A stretch of DNA of 64,000 nucleotides from LMDS01 sp039930465. GTDB lineage: Bacteria; Pseudomonadota; Gammaproteobacteria; Burkholderiales; Burkholderiaceae_C. Location of the stretch: the NCBI GenBank assembly GCA_039930465.1, contig JBDTTU010000006.1, forward strand, positions 13,290-77,289, written 5' to 3'. The position numbers and the translations under genes are program-made. Below, piece by piece: positions 46,808 through 55,807 of the stretch. Positions within the stretch are counted from its first letter, which is position 1. Every line of letters starts with the position of its first letter. The notes beneath the pieces were generated by a model. That model was not told where the DNA came from and searched no databases. It saw only the letters and a list, made by a program, of their open reading frames with translations.

Positions 46808-47059
46808 ATGAGTACCAACGACCTGACCTTGTCTTCCACCCCGCTGCGCAAAGGTGAGATCCTGCGCCTGCACCACGCTTTGGGTCAGCGCATCGAAGCG
46901 CTCGGCGGCCGGGTCTGGGTCACGATGGACGGTGACCTGCGCGACATCGTGCTCGACGCCGGTGAGGGATTCACCGTCGACCGCAGCACCGACGTTCTGC
47001 TCAGCGCCATGAGCGACGCCCAGTTCGTGCTGCTGTTGCCGACCCCCGCGGCGGCCTGA
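46808..47059 (+). CDS. DUF2917 protein
   Basis: 83 residues. The core LRKGEILRLHHALGQRIEALGG then GRVWVTMDGD and LRDIVLDAGEGF is the DUF2917 pattern, a small beta-rich domain reminiscent of cupins. Function unknown. Strong AAGGAG precedes the ATG. Divergent from the LysR gene, so it may be its target. Short convergent gap (6 bases) with the DUF1178 gene. Confidence 0.8.
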   Translation: MSTNDLTLSSTPLRKGEILRLHHALGQRIEALGGRVWVTMDGDLRDIVLDAGEGFTVDRSTDVLLSAMSDAQFVLLLPTPAAA

Positions 47060-47065
47060 CGCGGC

Positions 47066-47497
47066 TTATTGCAACGGGCCCTTGAGCGGCTCGGGCAGCG
47101 CCACGGCAACCACCTCGATGCCCTCTTCACGCAGCGCATTCGCGTCTTCCGGCGAGGCACGGCCGCGGATGCCGCGCTCTTCGGATTCACCGTAGTGGAT
47201 TCGGCGCGCTTCTTCCGGAAACCGGTCGCCGACGTCTTCGGTGTTCTTCATCATGTGGCGCACGGCGCGCAGCCAGTGGGCCTGCATCTGCGCCGGAACC
47301 TGGGCCTCGGCAGGCAGCGCCTCTCGCTGCTTCGACACATTGAGCCGCGGCGCACTCGGCAGCCGGAAGATGCTGGCGTCGCTGCACATCGGGCAGCTCA
47401 CGAGGCCACGCTCGCCTTGCGACTGAAAGTCGTCGTCCGACGCGAACCAGCCTTCGAAGCGGTGGTCGTTGCTGCAGCGCAGGTTCAAAACCTTCAT
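47066..47497 (-). CDS. DUF1178 family protein
   Basis: 143 residues. The N-terminus MKVLNLRCSNDHRFEGWF and the Cys pair in LVSCPMCSD look like a small zinc-binding element, as in the DUF1178 family. A longer C-terminal part (VGDRFPEEARRIHYGE) is characteristic. Role unknown. Follows the NUDIX gene by 7 bases and is probably the last gene of the nuo-proximal transcript. Confidence 0.85.
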   Translation of the reverse strand: MKVLNLRCSNDHRFEGWFASDDDFQSQGERGLVSCPMCSDASIFRLPSAPRLNVSKQREALPAEAQVPAQMQAHWLRAVRHMMKNTEDVGDRFPEEARRIHYGESEERGIRGRASPEDANALREEGIEVVAVALPEPLKGPLQ

Positions 47498-47504
47498 GGC
47501 CGCA

Positions 47505-48122
47505 TTATGGGCACGCCGACCCGGAGGGCGCGTCGTGCCACAGCAAAGGCCAGCGGCCGGCGCGCCAATTCTGCAACCATTGAAGGCCGATCAGGGTCTT
47601 GGCGTCGGTGAGTTCACCCTGCCGAGCCAGGTCGTCCAGTTGTGCTTCGCTGCACGCCAGCACGTCGAGAAATTCGCCAGCGTCGAGCTGGCGTGTGCCC
47701 AGGATCAGGCCACGTGCGAACCAGATCTCGATGCATTCGGTGGAATAGGCGATCGCGTTGTGCATGACACCGGCACGCGCCCACTCGGCAGCACGGTAGC
47801 CGGTCTCTTCGAAGAGTTCGCGCACGGCACACGCGAACGGCGCCTCGCCGGCCTCAAGCTTGCCGGCCGGGAATTCGAGCATCACCCTGGCCATCGGGTG
47901 GCGCCACTGGCGCTCGACCACGAGCCGGCCGTCGTCGAGCAGCGGCACGATCATCACGGCGCCGGGGTGGACGATGTATTCACGCCCGGCGGTACTGCCG
48001 TCGGGCAAACGCACTTGGTCACTCCGCACTTCGAGGAAGTGCCCGCGATACACCTGCGCCGAGTGCAGCGGGTCTTCGCGCAGGTGGGCGTCGCGGGCGC
48101 CCTGTTGGTCGGGCACTGTCAC
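47505..48122 (-). CDS. NUDIX hydrolase, ADP-ribose pyrophosphatase type
   Basis: About 205 residues. Complete Nudix box GKLEAGEAPFACAVRELFEETGY (GX5EX7REUXEEXGU) near residue 100. The preceding VHPGAVMIVPLLDDGRLVVERQWRHPMARVMLEFPAG segment is typical of ADP-ribose pyrophosphatases. Likely hydrolyses ADP-ribose or related sugars. The start is uncertain: GTG at 48122 is used, five bases after the nuoN stop; further GTG codons follow. It is convenient that a NAD-breakdown enzyme follows complex I genes, but co-function is inferred. Confidence 0.85.
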   Translation of the reverse strand: MTVPDQQGARDAHLREDPLHSAQVYRGHFLEVRSDQVRLPDGSTAGREYIVHPGAVMIVPLLDDGRLVVERQWRHPMARVMLEFPAGKLEAGEAPFACAVRELFEETGYRAAEWARAGVMHNAIAYSTECIEIWFARGLILGTRQLDAGEFLDVLACSEAQLDDLARQGELTDAKTLIGLQWLQNWRAGRWPLLWHDAPSGSACP

Positions 48123-48127
48123 CGCGC

Positions 48128-49609
48128 TCAGGTCGTCAGCGCTTTGACCAGCGCATCGCCGCACAGCGCCATCAGGCCACCCGGCAGCAGGCCGAAGAGC
48201 AGCACGGCCGCACCATTGAGCGAGAGCACGGCACGCACATCACCGGTACTGACAATGGGCCGCAGATCAGCTGGCTCTTCGAAAAACATGACCTTGACGA
48301 TGCGCAGGTAGTAGTAGGCCCCGACCAGCGACAGCACGACCGCCGCGACCGCAAGCCAGATGTAGCCGGTGCTGTTGGTCGAGATCAGCGACTGCAGCAC
48401 CGACAGCTTGGCGTAGAACCCCACGGTCGGCGGCAGGCCGGCGAGCGAGAACATGAACACCGCCATCACCCCGGCGAACCAGGGGCTGCGCTTGGCCAGG
48501 CCGGCGAGGTCGCTCACCTCTTCCGATTCGAAACCCTGGCGCGACAGCAGCATGATCATGCCGAAGGTGCCGAGCGTGGTGAGCACGTAGGTGACGATGT
48601 AGAACATCGACGATGCATAGGAATTGCCGGCCGAAACAGTGTTGCCGTAGACCACGCCAGAGCACAGGCCGAGCAGCATGAAACCCATCTGCGCGATGCT
48701 CGAGTAAGCCAGCATGCGCTTGAGGTTGCTCTGCGCGATGGCGACCACGTTGCCGAGCAACATCGAGCCGAACGACAGCACCACCAGCATCGGCTGCCAG
48801 TCGACCGCGAGGCCGAGCATGCCTTCGACCAGCAGGCGGATCGTGATCGCGAACGCTGCCAGCTTCGGCGCCGCACCGATCAGCAGCGTGACCGCGGTCG
48901 GCGCGCCCTGGTAGACGTCGGGCACCCACATGTGGAACGGTACCGCGCCGAGCTTGAAGGCCAGGCCGGCGACGACGAACACTTCGCCAAGGATCAGCAC
49001 CTGCTTGTTGATCTGGCCGGTGCCGATGGCCTTGAACACTTCGCTGATCTCGAGCGAGCCGGTGGCGCCATACATCATCGACAGGCCGTAAAGCAGGAAG
49101 CCGCTGGCCAGCGCGCCGAGCACGAAATACTTCATGGCCGCTTCGGTCGCGTCGGCATGGTCACGGCGCATTGCGACCAGCGCATACAGGCTCAGCGTCA
49201 TCAGCTCGAGGCCGAGGTAGACGACGAGGAAGTTGTTGGCCGAGAGCATCACGCAGATGCCGAGCAGCGAGAACAGGCTGAGCGTGAACAACTCGCCCTT
49301 GAGCATGTCGCGCGGGCCGGCGTAGGGGCGCGCGTAAACGAGCGAGATCATCACGGCCACGGTGGCGAAGAAGCCGAGCAGGTGGCCCATCGGGTCGGCC
49401 ACGACCATGCGCTGCATCGCGTAGACGGTGTCGCCGGTGTTGAAGGCACCAAGCTGCATGGCAGCCACTACGGCCAGCGAGGCCTGCGTGAGCCAGTAGG
49501 TGGTGCTGCGGCGCGGGTCGGTGACCCACAGGTCGACCATCGCGACCACGCAGGCCATCACCAGCAACACGATTTCCGGGTAGACGGACGACCAGTTCAT
49601 CTGGGTCAT
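48128..49609 (-). CDS. nuoN: NADH-quinone oxidoreductase subunit N
   Basis: 493-residue antiporter-like membrane subunit with about 14 helices. Conserved elements include VPFHMWVPDVYQGAPTAVTL (Lys/His of the proton path) and the later LKRMLAYSSIAQMGFM. Its ATG at 49609 is 30 bases after nuoM. Last of the fourteen nuo genes. Confidence 0.97.
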   Translation of the reverse strand: MTQMNWSSVYPEIVLLVMACVVAMVDLWVTDPRRSTTYWLTQASLAVVAAMQLGAFNTGDTVYAMQRMVVADPMGHLLGFFATVAVMISLVYARPYAGPRDMLKGELFTLSLFSLLGICVMLSANNFLVVYLGLELMTLSLYALVAMRRDHADATEAAMKYFVLGALASGFLLYGLSMMYGATGSLEISEVFKAIGTGQINKQVLILGEVFVVAGLAFKLGAVPFHMWVPDVYQGAPTAVTLLIGAAPKLAAFAITIRLLVEGMLGLAVDWQPMLVVLSFGSMLLGNVVAIAQSNLKRMLAYSSIAQMGFMLLGLCSGVVYGNTVSAGNSYASSMFYIVTYVLTTLGTFGMIMLLSRQGFESEEVSDLAGLAKRSPWFAGVMAVFMFSLAGLPPTVGFYAKLSVLQSLISTNSTGYIWLAVAAVVLSLVGAYYYLRIVKVMFFEEPADLRPIVSTGDVRAVLSLNGAAVLLFGLLPGGLMALCGDALVKALTT

Positions 49610-49639
49610 GGTTTTGTTCTCATGGCGTCAATCACCCTT

Positions 49640-51118
49640 TCAACTGCCGAGCTTGCTGACGGCCACGTGCTTCAGCAGCTCGGTCACCGAGACCTGCATC
49701 ACGTCGGTGAAAGGCTTCGGGTACAGGCCCATCCACAGCACGGCGATGGCCAGCACCGCCAGCATCGCGAACTCGCGCGAGTCGAGATCGGAAAGCGTGC
49801 GCACGTGGTCGTTGGCAACCTCCCCGAAGTAGACCCGCTTGACCATCCACAGCGTGTAGGCCGCACCGAAGATCAATGCCGTCGCGGCAACGGCGCCGAG
49901 CCAGAAGTTGAACTTCACCGCGCCGAGAATGACCATCCACTCGCCGACAAAACCGGCCGTGCCCGGCAGGCCGCAGTTGGCCATCGCGAACAGCACCGCG
50001 AAAGCCGCGAATTTCGGCATCGTGTTGGCCACACCGCCATAGGCTGAGATCTCACGCGAATGAACGCGGTCGTACAACACGCCGATGCACAGGAACATCG
50101 CGCCCGAAACAAAGCCGTGCGACACCATCTGCACGATGCCGCCGGCCATGCCGAGTTCGTTGAAGATGAAGAAGCCGAAGGTCACGAAGCCCATGTGGGC
50201 GATCGAGGAATACGCCACCAGCTTCTTCATGTCTTGCTGCACCAGCGCGACGAATCCGATGTAGACGACCGCGATCAGCGACAGCAGGATCATGAACCAG
50301 GCCCACTGGTGGCTCGCATCGGGCGTGATCGGCAGCGAGAAGCGCAGGAAACCGTAGGCGCCGAGCTTGAGCATGATCGCTGCCAGCACCACCGAGCCGC
50401 CGGTGGGCGCTTCGACGTGGGCGTCGGGCAACCAGGTGTGCACCGGCCACATCGGCACCTTCACGGCGAAGGCAAGGAAAAACGCGAAGAACAGCAAGGT
50501 CTGTACCGGCCCGGCCAGCGGCAGCTTGTGCCAGGTGAGGATGTCGAAGCTGCCACCCGACTTGTAGTACAGGTAGATCAGTGCGACCAGCATCAAGAGC
50601 GAGCCGGCCAGTGTGTAGAGGAAGAACTTGAACGCCGCGTAGACGCGCCGCGGGCCGCCCCACACGCCGATGATCAGGTACATCGGGATCAGCGTGGCTT
50701 CGAAGAACACGTAGAAGAGCAGGCCGTCGAGCGCGCTGAACACACCGACCATCAAACCCGACAGGATCAGGAACGCGCCCATGTACTGGTGCACGCGGTC
50801 GGTGATCACTTCCCACGCGGCGATCACGACGATGACCGTGATGAACGCCGTGAGCGGCACGAACCACATCGATAGACCGTCGACGCCGAGGTGGTAATGC
50901 ACGTTGAAGCGTGCAATCCAGTCGAGCTTTTCCTGGAATTGCATGGCCGCCGTCGTCTTGTCGAAACCACCGATGAGCGGCAACGTGACCAGCAGGCTCG
51001 CGAACGCAGCGACCAGCGCCACCCAGCGCGCCGTGCCGGCTTGTTCGTCACGGCCGAGCGCGAGCAAGACCACGCCCGACAGAATTGGCAGCCAGATGGC
51101 GAGGCTCAACAGACCCAT
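49640..51118 (-). CDS. nuoM: NADH-quinone oxidoreductase subunit M
   Basis: 492-residue antiporter-like subunit. The proton-path motifs VKVPMWPVHTWLPDAHVEAPTGGSV (Lys and His) and MKKLVAYSSIAHMGFV are visible. ATG at 51118 (MGLLSLAIWLP) selected by GGAG 10 bases upstream; a longer open frame over the nuoL end is not coding. Sits between nuoL and nuoN. Confidence 0.97.
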   Translation of the reverse strand: MGLLSLAIWLPILSGVVLLALGRDEQAGTARWVALVAAFASLLVTLPLIGGFDKTTAAMQFQEKLDWIARFNVHYHLGVDGLSMWFVPLTAFITVIVVIAAWEVITDRVHQYMGAFLILSGLMVGVFSALDGLLFYVFFEATLIPMYLIIGVWGGPRRVYAAFKFFLYTLAGSLLMLVALIYLYYKSGGSFDILTWHKLPLAGPVQTLLFFAFFLAFAVKVPMWPVHTWLPDAHVEAPTGGSVVLAAIMLKLGAYGFLRFSLPITPDASHQWAWFMILLSLIAVVYIGFVALVQQDMKKLVAYSSIAHMGFVTFGFFIFNELGMAGGIVQMVSHGFVSGAMFLCIGVLYDRVHSREISAYGGVANTMPKFAAFAVLFAMANCGLPGTAGFVGEWMVILGAVKFNFWLGAVAATALIFGAAYTLWMVKRVYFGEVANDHVRTLSDLDSREFAMLAVLAIAVLWMGLYPKPFTDVMQVSVTELLKHVAVSKLGS

Positions 51119-51156
51119 GTTCTTTTTCTCCGTGCTCGCACTTACAAACGAGCCAT

Positions 51157-53181
51157 TCAGCGGCTGAGGTGGCTCATCAGGAACGGCCACAACTGCCAGG
51201 TCATCAGGCCGATGACACCCATGATCATCACCAGCGCGTACCAGTAGAGGTAGCCGGTCTGCAGCGTGCGGCCGAGCGCGGCGAGGTTGCCCATGGCACG
51301 CGCAGAGCCGTTGATGGCACCGTCGATCACGGCTTCGTCGCCGCCTTTCCACAAGCCCGTGCCGGCCAGGCGCGCGGCGCGTGCCAGCACGTTTTCGTTG
51401 AACCAGTCGAGGTAGTACTTGTTCTCGAGCACGCGGTTGACGAAGCCGAGACGTGCCTTGATGGCGGTTGGCCACTCGGGCTTGATCATGTAGAAAACGT
51501 ACGAAACAACGACACCGGCCAGGGCGAACCAGAACGGCATCGAGCTCAGTGCATGTAACGCCATCGCGCCCGCACCGTGGAACTCTTCAGCCAGCTTCTC
51601 CATCGCGTGGTGTGCTTCGGGGTTGACGAAGATCGAGTCCTTGAAGAAGTCGCCGAACAGCATCGGGCCGATCGTCAGGTAGCCGATCACGACCGAGGGG
51701 ATCGCCAGCGCGATCAGCGGGAAGGTCACGACCCAGGGCGACTCGTGCGGAACATGCGGCTCGTGATGGCCGTGCTCGTCATGGTGATCGTGCTCGCCCG
51801 GGAACGGCTTGTGGCGGAAATTTTCCTTGCCGTGGAACACCAGAAAGTACATCCGGAACGAGTAGAGCGCGGTGACGAACACACCGGCCAGCACCGAAAA
51901 GTAGGCGAAGCCGGAGCCCCACAAGTGGCTCTCGTGCACCGCTTCGATGATGCTGTCTTTCGAATAGAAGCCGGCGAACAGCGGCGTGCCGATCAGCGCG
52001 AGCGAACCCATCAGTGCGGTGATCCAGGTGATCGGCATGTACTTGCGCAGGCCGCCCATGTTGCGGATGTCCTGGTCGTGGTGCATGCCGATGATCACCG
52101 AGCCGGCGGCCAGGAACAGCAGCGCCTTGAAGAAGGCGTGCGTCATCAGGTGGAACACCGCCACCGAATAGGCCGAGGCGCCGAGCGCAACCGTCATGTA
52201 ACCGAGCTGGCTGAGCGTGGAGTACGCCACCACGCGCTTGATGTCGTTCTGGATGATGCCGAGGAAGCCCATGAACAGCGCCGTGATCGCGCCGATCACC
52301 ATCACGAAACTCAGGGCCGTGTCAGACAGCTCGAACAGCGGCGACATGCGCGCCACCATGAAGATGCCGGCCGTGACCATCGTGGCCGCGTGGATCAGTG
52401 CCGAAATCGGCGTCGGGCCTTCCATCGAGTCGGGCAACCACACGTGCAGCGGGAACTGCGCGCTCTTGCCCATTGCGCCGATGAAGAGGCAGATGCAGGT
52501 CACGGTGATCAGCATCCACTCGGTGCCGGGGAACACCAGCTTCGCGAGTTCAGGGCCCTTGGCGAAGGCCTCGCCGTAGTTCAGCGTGCCGGCGTAGGCC
52601 ACAACCAGGCCGATGCCGAGAATGAACCCGAAGTCACCGACCCGGTTGACCAGAAAGGCCTTCATGTTCGCGAATATCGCGCTCGGCTTGGTGAACCAGA
52701 AGCCGATCAGAAGGTACGAGACCAGGCCCACCGCTTCCCAGCCGAAGAACAGCTGCAGGAAGTTGTTGCTCATCACGAGCATCAGCATCGAGAACGTGAA
52801 CAGCGCGATGTAGCTGAAGAAACGCTGGTAGCCGGGGTCTTCCTCCATGTAGCCGATGGTGAAGATGTGGACCATCAGCGACACGAAGGTCACCACGCAC
52901 ATCATCATCGCCGTGAGGCCGTCGACGAGAAAACCGACCTCCATCTTCAGGCCGCCGAGCACCATCCACTCATAGATGGTGGCGTTGAAGCGCGCGCCGT
53001 CGATCGCGACCGCCTTCAGCGTCATGGCCGAGATGATGAAGGCGACCAGCACGCCGAGGATCGTGACGGTGTGGGCGCCGCGCCTTCCGATGGTCTTGCC
53101 GAACAGGCCGGCCGCGATGGCGCCCACCAGGGGCGCGAGCGGTACCGCGAGCAGCAGGTTTTGGGAGAGTTGTGCTGACAT
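51157..53181 (-). CDS. nuoL: NADH-quinone oxidoreductase subunit L
   Basis: 674-residue antiporter-like subunit with the long C-terminal lateral helix. The proton-path region FPLHVWLPDSMEGPTPISALIHAATMV is present. A remarkable His-rich cytoplasmic or periplasmic loop, EHDHHDEHGHHEPHVPH (about residue 475-491), is inserted between helices. The start at 53181 (MSAQLSQNLL) is preferred; a TTG four codons earlier is very close to the nuoK stop. Nine bases after nuoK. Confidence 0.97.
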   Translation of the reverse strand: MSAQLSQNLLLAVPLAPLVGAIAAGLFGKTIGRRGAHTVTILGVLVAFIISAMTLKAVAIDGARFNATIYEWMVLGGLKMEVGFLVDGLTAMMMCVVTFVSLMVHIFTIGYMEEDPGYQRFFSYIALFTFSMLMLVMSNNFLQLFFGWEAVGLVSYLLIGFWFTKPSAIFANMKAFLVNRVGDFGFILGIGLVVAYAGTLNYGEAFAKGPELAKLVFPGTEWMLITVTCICLFIGAMGKSAQFPLHVWLPDSMEGPTPISALIHAATMVTAGIFMVARMSPLFELSDTALSFVMVIGAITALFMGFLGIIQNDIKRVVAYSTLSQLGYMTVALGASAYSVAVFHLMTHAFFKALLFLAAGSVIIGMHHDQDIRNMGGLRKYMPITWITALMGSLALIGTPLFAGFYSKDSIIEAVHESHLWGSGFAYFSVLAGVFVTALYSFRMYFLVFHGKENFRHKPFPGEHDHHDEHGHHEPHVPHESPWVVTFPLIALAIPSVVIGYLTIGPMLFGDFFKDSIFVNPEAHHAMEKLAEEFHGAGAMALHALSSMPFWFALAGVVVSYVFYMIKPEWPTAIKARLGFVNRVLENKYYLDWFNENVLARAARLAGTGLWKGGDEAVIDGAINGSARAMGNLAALGRTLQTGYLYWYALVMIMGVIGLMTWQLWPFLMSHLSR

Positions 53182-53189
53182 GGCTTTGA

Positions 53190-53507
53190 TCAACCCTTCA
53201 GCGCGTCGAGCTCGTCGACATTGATGGTCGCGCGGTTGCGGAACAGCACCACGAGAATCGCCAGGCCGATGGCCGACTCGGCCGCCGCGACCGTGAGGAT
53301 GAAGAACACGAAGACCTGCCCCGCCATGTCACCCAGGTAGTGCGAGAACGCGACGAAATTCAGGTTCACGGCAAGCAGCATCAATTCGATCGCCATCAGC
53401 AGCACGATCAGGTTCTTGCGGTTCAGGAAGATGCCGATCACCGACAGCGCGAACAGGATCGCGCCGAGCGTGAGGTAGTGGCCGAGCGTGACGGAAGCGA
53501 CTGTCAT
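53190..53507 (-). CDS. nuoK: NADH-quinone oxidoreductase subunit K
   Basis: 105-residue three-helix subunit of the proton-pumping arm. The conserved intramembrane Glu are in MAIELMLLAVNLN and AAAESAIGLAI. The ATG overlaps the nuoJ stop (ATGA), so they are translationally coupled. Confidence 0.97.
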   Translation of the reverse strand: MTVASVTLGHYLTLGAILFALSVIGIFLNRKNLIVLLMAIELMLLAVNLNFVAFSHYLGDMAGQVFVFFILTVAAAESAIGLAILVVLFRNRATINVDELDALKG

Positions 53508-54157
53508 TTCTTTTCCCCCGCTGGTGCGGCCACGGCCGCCGCTGGCACAGCCGGCGGAGCTTCGACTTCGGGTTTCATTTGCACGATGCGCACCCGGTCG
53601 GCCGCCCGCACCCGCACCTGGTCGGACGGATTCTGGTACTTCGAGTCCTTGCGCTGGCGCAGCGTGAGTGCAATGGCCGCGATGATGGCCACGAGCAGCA
53701 GCACGGCCGCAATCTGCAGCGGGTACAGATACTGGGTGTAGACCTCGATGCCCAGCAGCTTGGTGTTGCCCGCCTTCAACGCGAGCGCGCTGGCGGCGGG
53801 CGCGTCGGTCAGGCTAAAGCCCGGCAGCAACACGGCGGCCATTTCGAGCGCGATCACCACGCCGACGAGTGCCGCCACTGGAAAGTGCTTCCAGAAACCT
53901 TCGCGCAACGCTTCAGAACCCACGTCGAGCATCATCACGACGAACAGGAACAGCACCATCACGGCGCCCACGTAAACAAGCACCAGCGCGATCGCCAGGA
54001 ACTCGGCCTGCAGCAGCATCCACACGCAGGCCGCGTTAAAAAATGCGAGCACCAGAAACAGCGCCGCATAGACCGGGCTGCGAGCCGTGATCACGCGGAA
54101 CGCGGCAAATAGCAGCACGACCGAAAAAACGTAGAAGAGCGCGGTGTTCATGTCCAT
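53504..54157 (-). CDS. nuoJ: NADH-quinone oxidoreductase subunit J
   Basis: 217-residue membrane subunit with five helices; the conserved ALVLVYVGAVMVLFLFVVMML segment contains the pi-bulge helix. The C-terminal 45 residues are hydrophilic and end in an Ala/Pro-rich tail (PPAVPAAAVAAPAGEKK) not needed in shorter homologues. Two ATGs lie at 54157 and 54151; neither has a strong ribosome-binding site. Confidence 0.95.
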   Translation of the reverse strand: MDMNTALFYVFSVVLLFAAFRVITARSPVYAALFLVLAFFNAACVWMLLQAEFLAIALVLVYVGAVMVLFLFVVMMLDVGSEALREGFWKHFPVAALVGVVIALEMAAVLLPGFSLTDAPAASALALKAGNTKLLGIEVYTQYLYPLQIAAVLLLVAIIAAIALTLRQRKDSKYQNPSDQVRVRAADRVRIVQMKPEVEAPPAVPAAAVAAPAGEKK

Positions 54158-54211
54158 GTTGTTCTTGCGCGAAGGGTTTGCCCTCGCGGCCAACGCGCCA
54201 AGCGGTGAAGC

Positions 54212-54730
54212 TCAGCGGTATTTGGCGTCCGCCTCCTTGGCTTTGGCGATTTCGCCCTCGTAGCGGTCACCCACGGCGAGCAGCATGTCCTTCGTGAAAT
54301 ACAGGTCGCCGCGCTTTTCGCCGTGGTATTCGAAGATGTGGGTCTCGACGATCGAATCGACCGGGCAGCTCTCTTCGCAGAAGCCGCAGAAGATGCACTT
54401 GGTCAAGTCGATGTCGTAGCGCGTGGTGCGGCGCGATCCGTCGTCGCGCACTTCACTTTCGATCGTGATCGCCAGCGCCGGGCAGACCGCTTCGCAGAGC
54501 TTGCAGGCAATGCAGCGCTCTTCGCCGTTTTCATAGCGGCGCAGCGCGTGCAGGCCACGAAAGCGTGGTGACAGTGGGGTTTTTTCTTCCGGGAACTGCA
54601 CCGTGATCTTGCGTGACCAGAAGTGGCGCCCGGTCAGGGCCATGCCCTTGAACAGCTCGCCGAGCAGGAAGCTCGAGAAGAAGTCTTTGACGGGGGTGCG
54701 CGTCGATACAGAGGCAGATGCAGTGGCCAT
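54212..54730 (-). CDS. nuoI: NADH-quinone oxidoreductase subunit I
   Basis: 172-residue ferredoxin-like subunit with two 4Fe-4S motifs, CIACKLCEAVCP and CIFCGFCEESCP (clusters N6a and N6b), passing electrons toward NuoB. Start ATG at 54730 (MATASASV). 11 bases after nuoH. Confidence 0.98.
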   Translation of the reverse strand: MATASASVSTRTPVKDFFSSFLLGELFKGMALTGRHFWSRKITVQFPEEKTPLSPRFRGLHALRRYENGEERCIACKLCEAVCPALAITIESEVRDDGSRRTTRYDIDLTKCIFCGFCEESCPVDSIVETHIFEYHGEKRGDLYFTKDMLLAVGDRYEGEIAKAKEADAKYR

Positions 54731-54741
54731 GATTGCGCCCT

Positions 54742-55806
54742 TCACTTCCAGATGTTCCAGGGGGACTGGATCCACAGCCCCACGACCACCAGCCACACGA
54801 GCGTGATGGGGATGAAGATCTTCCAGCCCAGACGCATGATCTGGTCGTAGCGGAAGCGCGGGAAGCTCGCACGCACCCACAGGAAGATCGTCACGACGAC
54901 GAAGGTCTTCGCGCCCATCCAGATCCAGCCCGGAACCCAGTTGAACAAGGCGCTGTCGATCGGGGGCAACCAGCCGCCGAGGAACATGACGACGGTCAGC
55001 GTGCTGATCAGGATCATGTTCGCGTATTCGGCGAGGAAGAACATCGCGAACGCCATGCCCGAGTACTCGACCATGTGGCCGGCGACGATCTCCGACTCGC
55101 CCTCGACGACGTCGAACGGCGCGCGGTTGGTCTCGGCGATGCCGGAGATGACGTAGACGACGAAGATCGGCAGCAGGGGCAGCCAGTTCCAGCTCAGGAA
55201 ATTGACGCCGTGCGAAGCCGCGAAGCCGCGTCCCTGGCTCTGGACGATGTCGGTCATGTTGAGGCTCGCGGACACCATGAGCACGACGACGAGCGCGAAG
55301 CCCATCGCGATCTCGTAGCTCACCATCTGCGCCGCGGCGCGCATCGCGCCGAGGAAGGCGTACTTCGAATTCGAGGCCCAGCCGGCGATGATCACGCCGT
55401 AGACCTCCATCGAGGTGATCGCCATCAGGAACAGCAGGCCGGCATTCACGTTGGCCAGCGCCACTTCGGGGCCGAAGGGCACGACCGCCCAGGCGGCAAG
55501 CGCCGGCATGATCGTCATCACCGGGCCGAGGAAGAACAGGCTCTTGTTGGCCGCCGTGGGGACGATGATTTCCTTGAACAGCAGCTTCACGGCATCGGCG
55601 ATCGGCTGCAGCAGGCCGAACGGCCCGACCCGGTTCGGGCCGGGGCGGATCTGGCTCCAGCCGATGGCCTTGCGTTCCCAGAGCGTGAGGTAGGCCACGC
55701 TGAGCATCAGCGGGATGATCAGCGCGACGATCTTGATCACGGTCCAGATCACGGGCCAGAAGCCGCCGAACCAGGCGCTGCCTTGCGAAGTGATGGTGTC
55801 CAGCAT
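54742..55806 (-). CDS. nuoH: NADH-quinone oxidoreductase subunit H
   Basis: 354-residue membrane subunit at the quinone site. Conserved features: ERKAIGWSQIRPGPNRVGP and SGIAETNRAPFDVVEGESEIVAG (the E-channel loop). ATG at 55806 (MLDTITSQG) is one base after the nuoG stop. Confidence 0.98.
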   Translation of the reverse strand: MLDTITSQGSAWFGGFWPVIWTVIKIVALIIPLMLSVAYLTLWERKAIGWSQIRPGPNRVGPFGLLQPIADAVKLLFKEIIVPTAANKSLFFLGPVMTIMPALAAWAVVPFGPEVALANVNAGLLFLMAITSMEVYGVIIAGWASNSKYAFLGAMRAAAQMVSYEIAMGFALVVVLMVSASLNMTDIVQSQGRGFAASHGVNFLSWNWLPLLPIFVVYVISGIAETNRAPFDVVEGESEIVAGHMVEYSGMAFAMFFLAEYANMILISTLTVVMFLGGWLPPIDSALFNWVPGWIWMGAKTFVVVTIFLWVRASFPRFRYDQIMRLGWKIFIPITLVWLVVVGLWIQSPWNIWK

Positions 55807-55807
55807 G

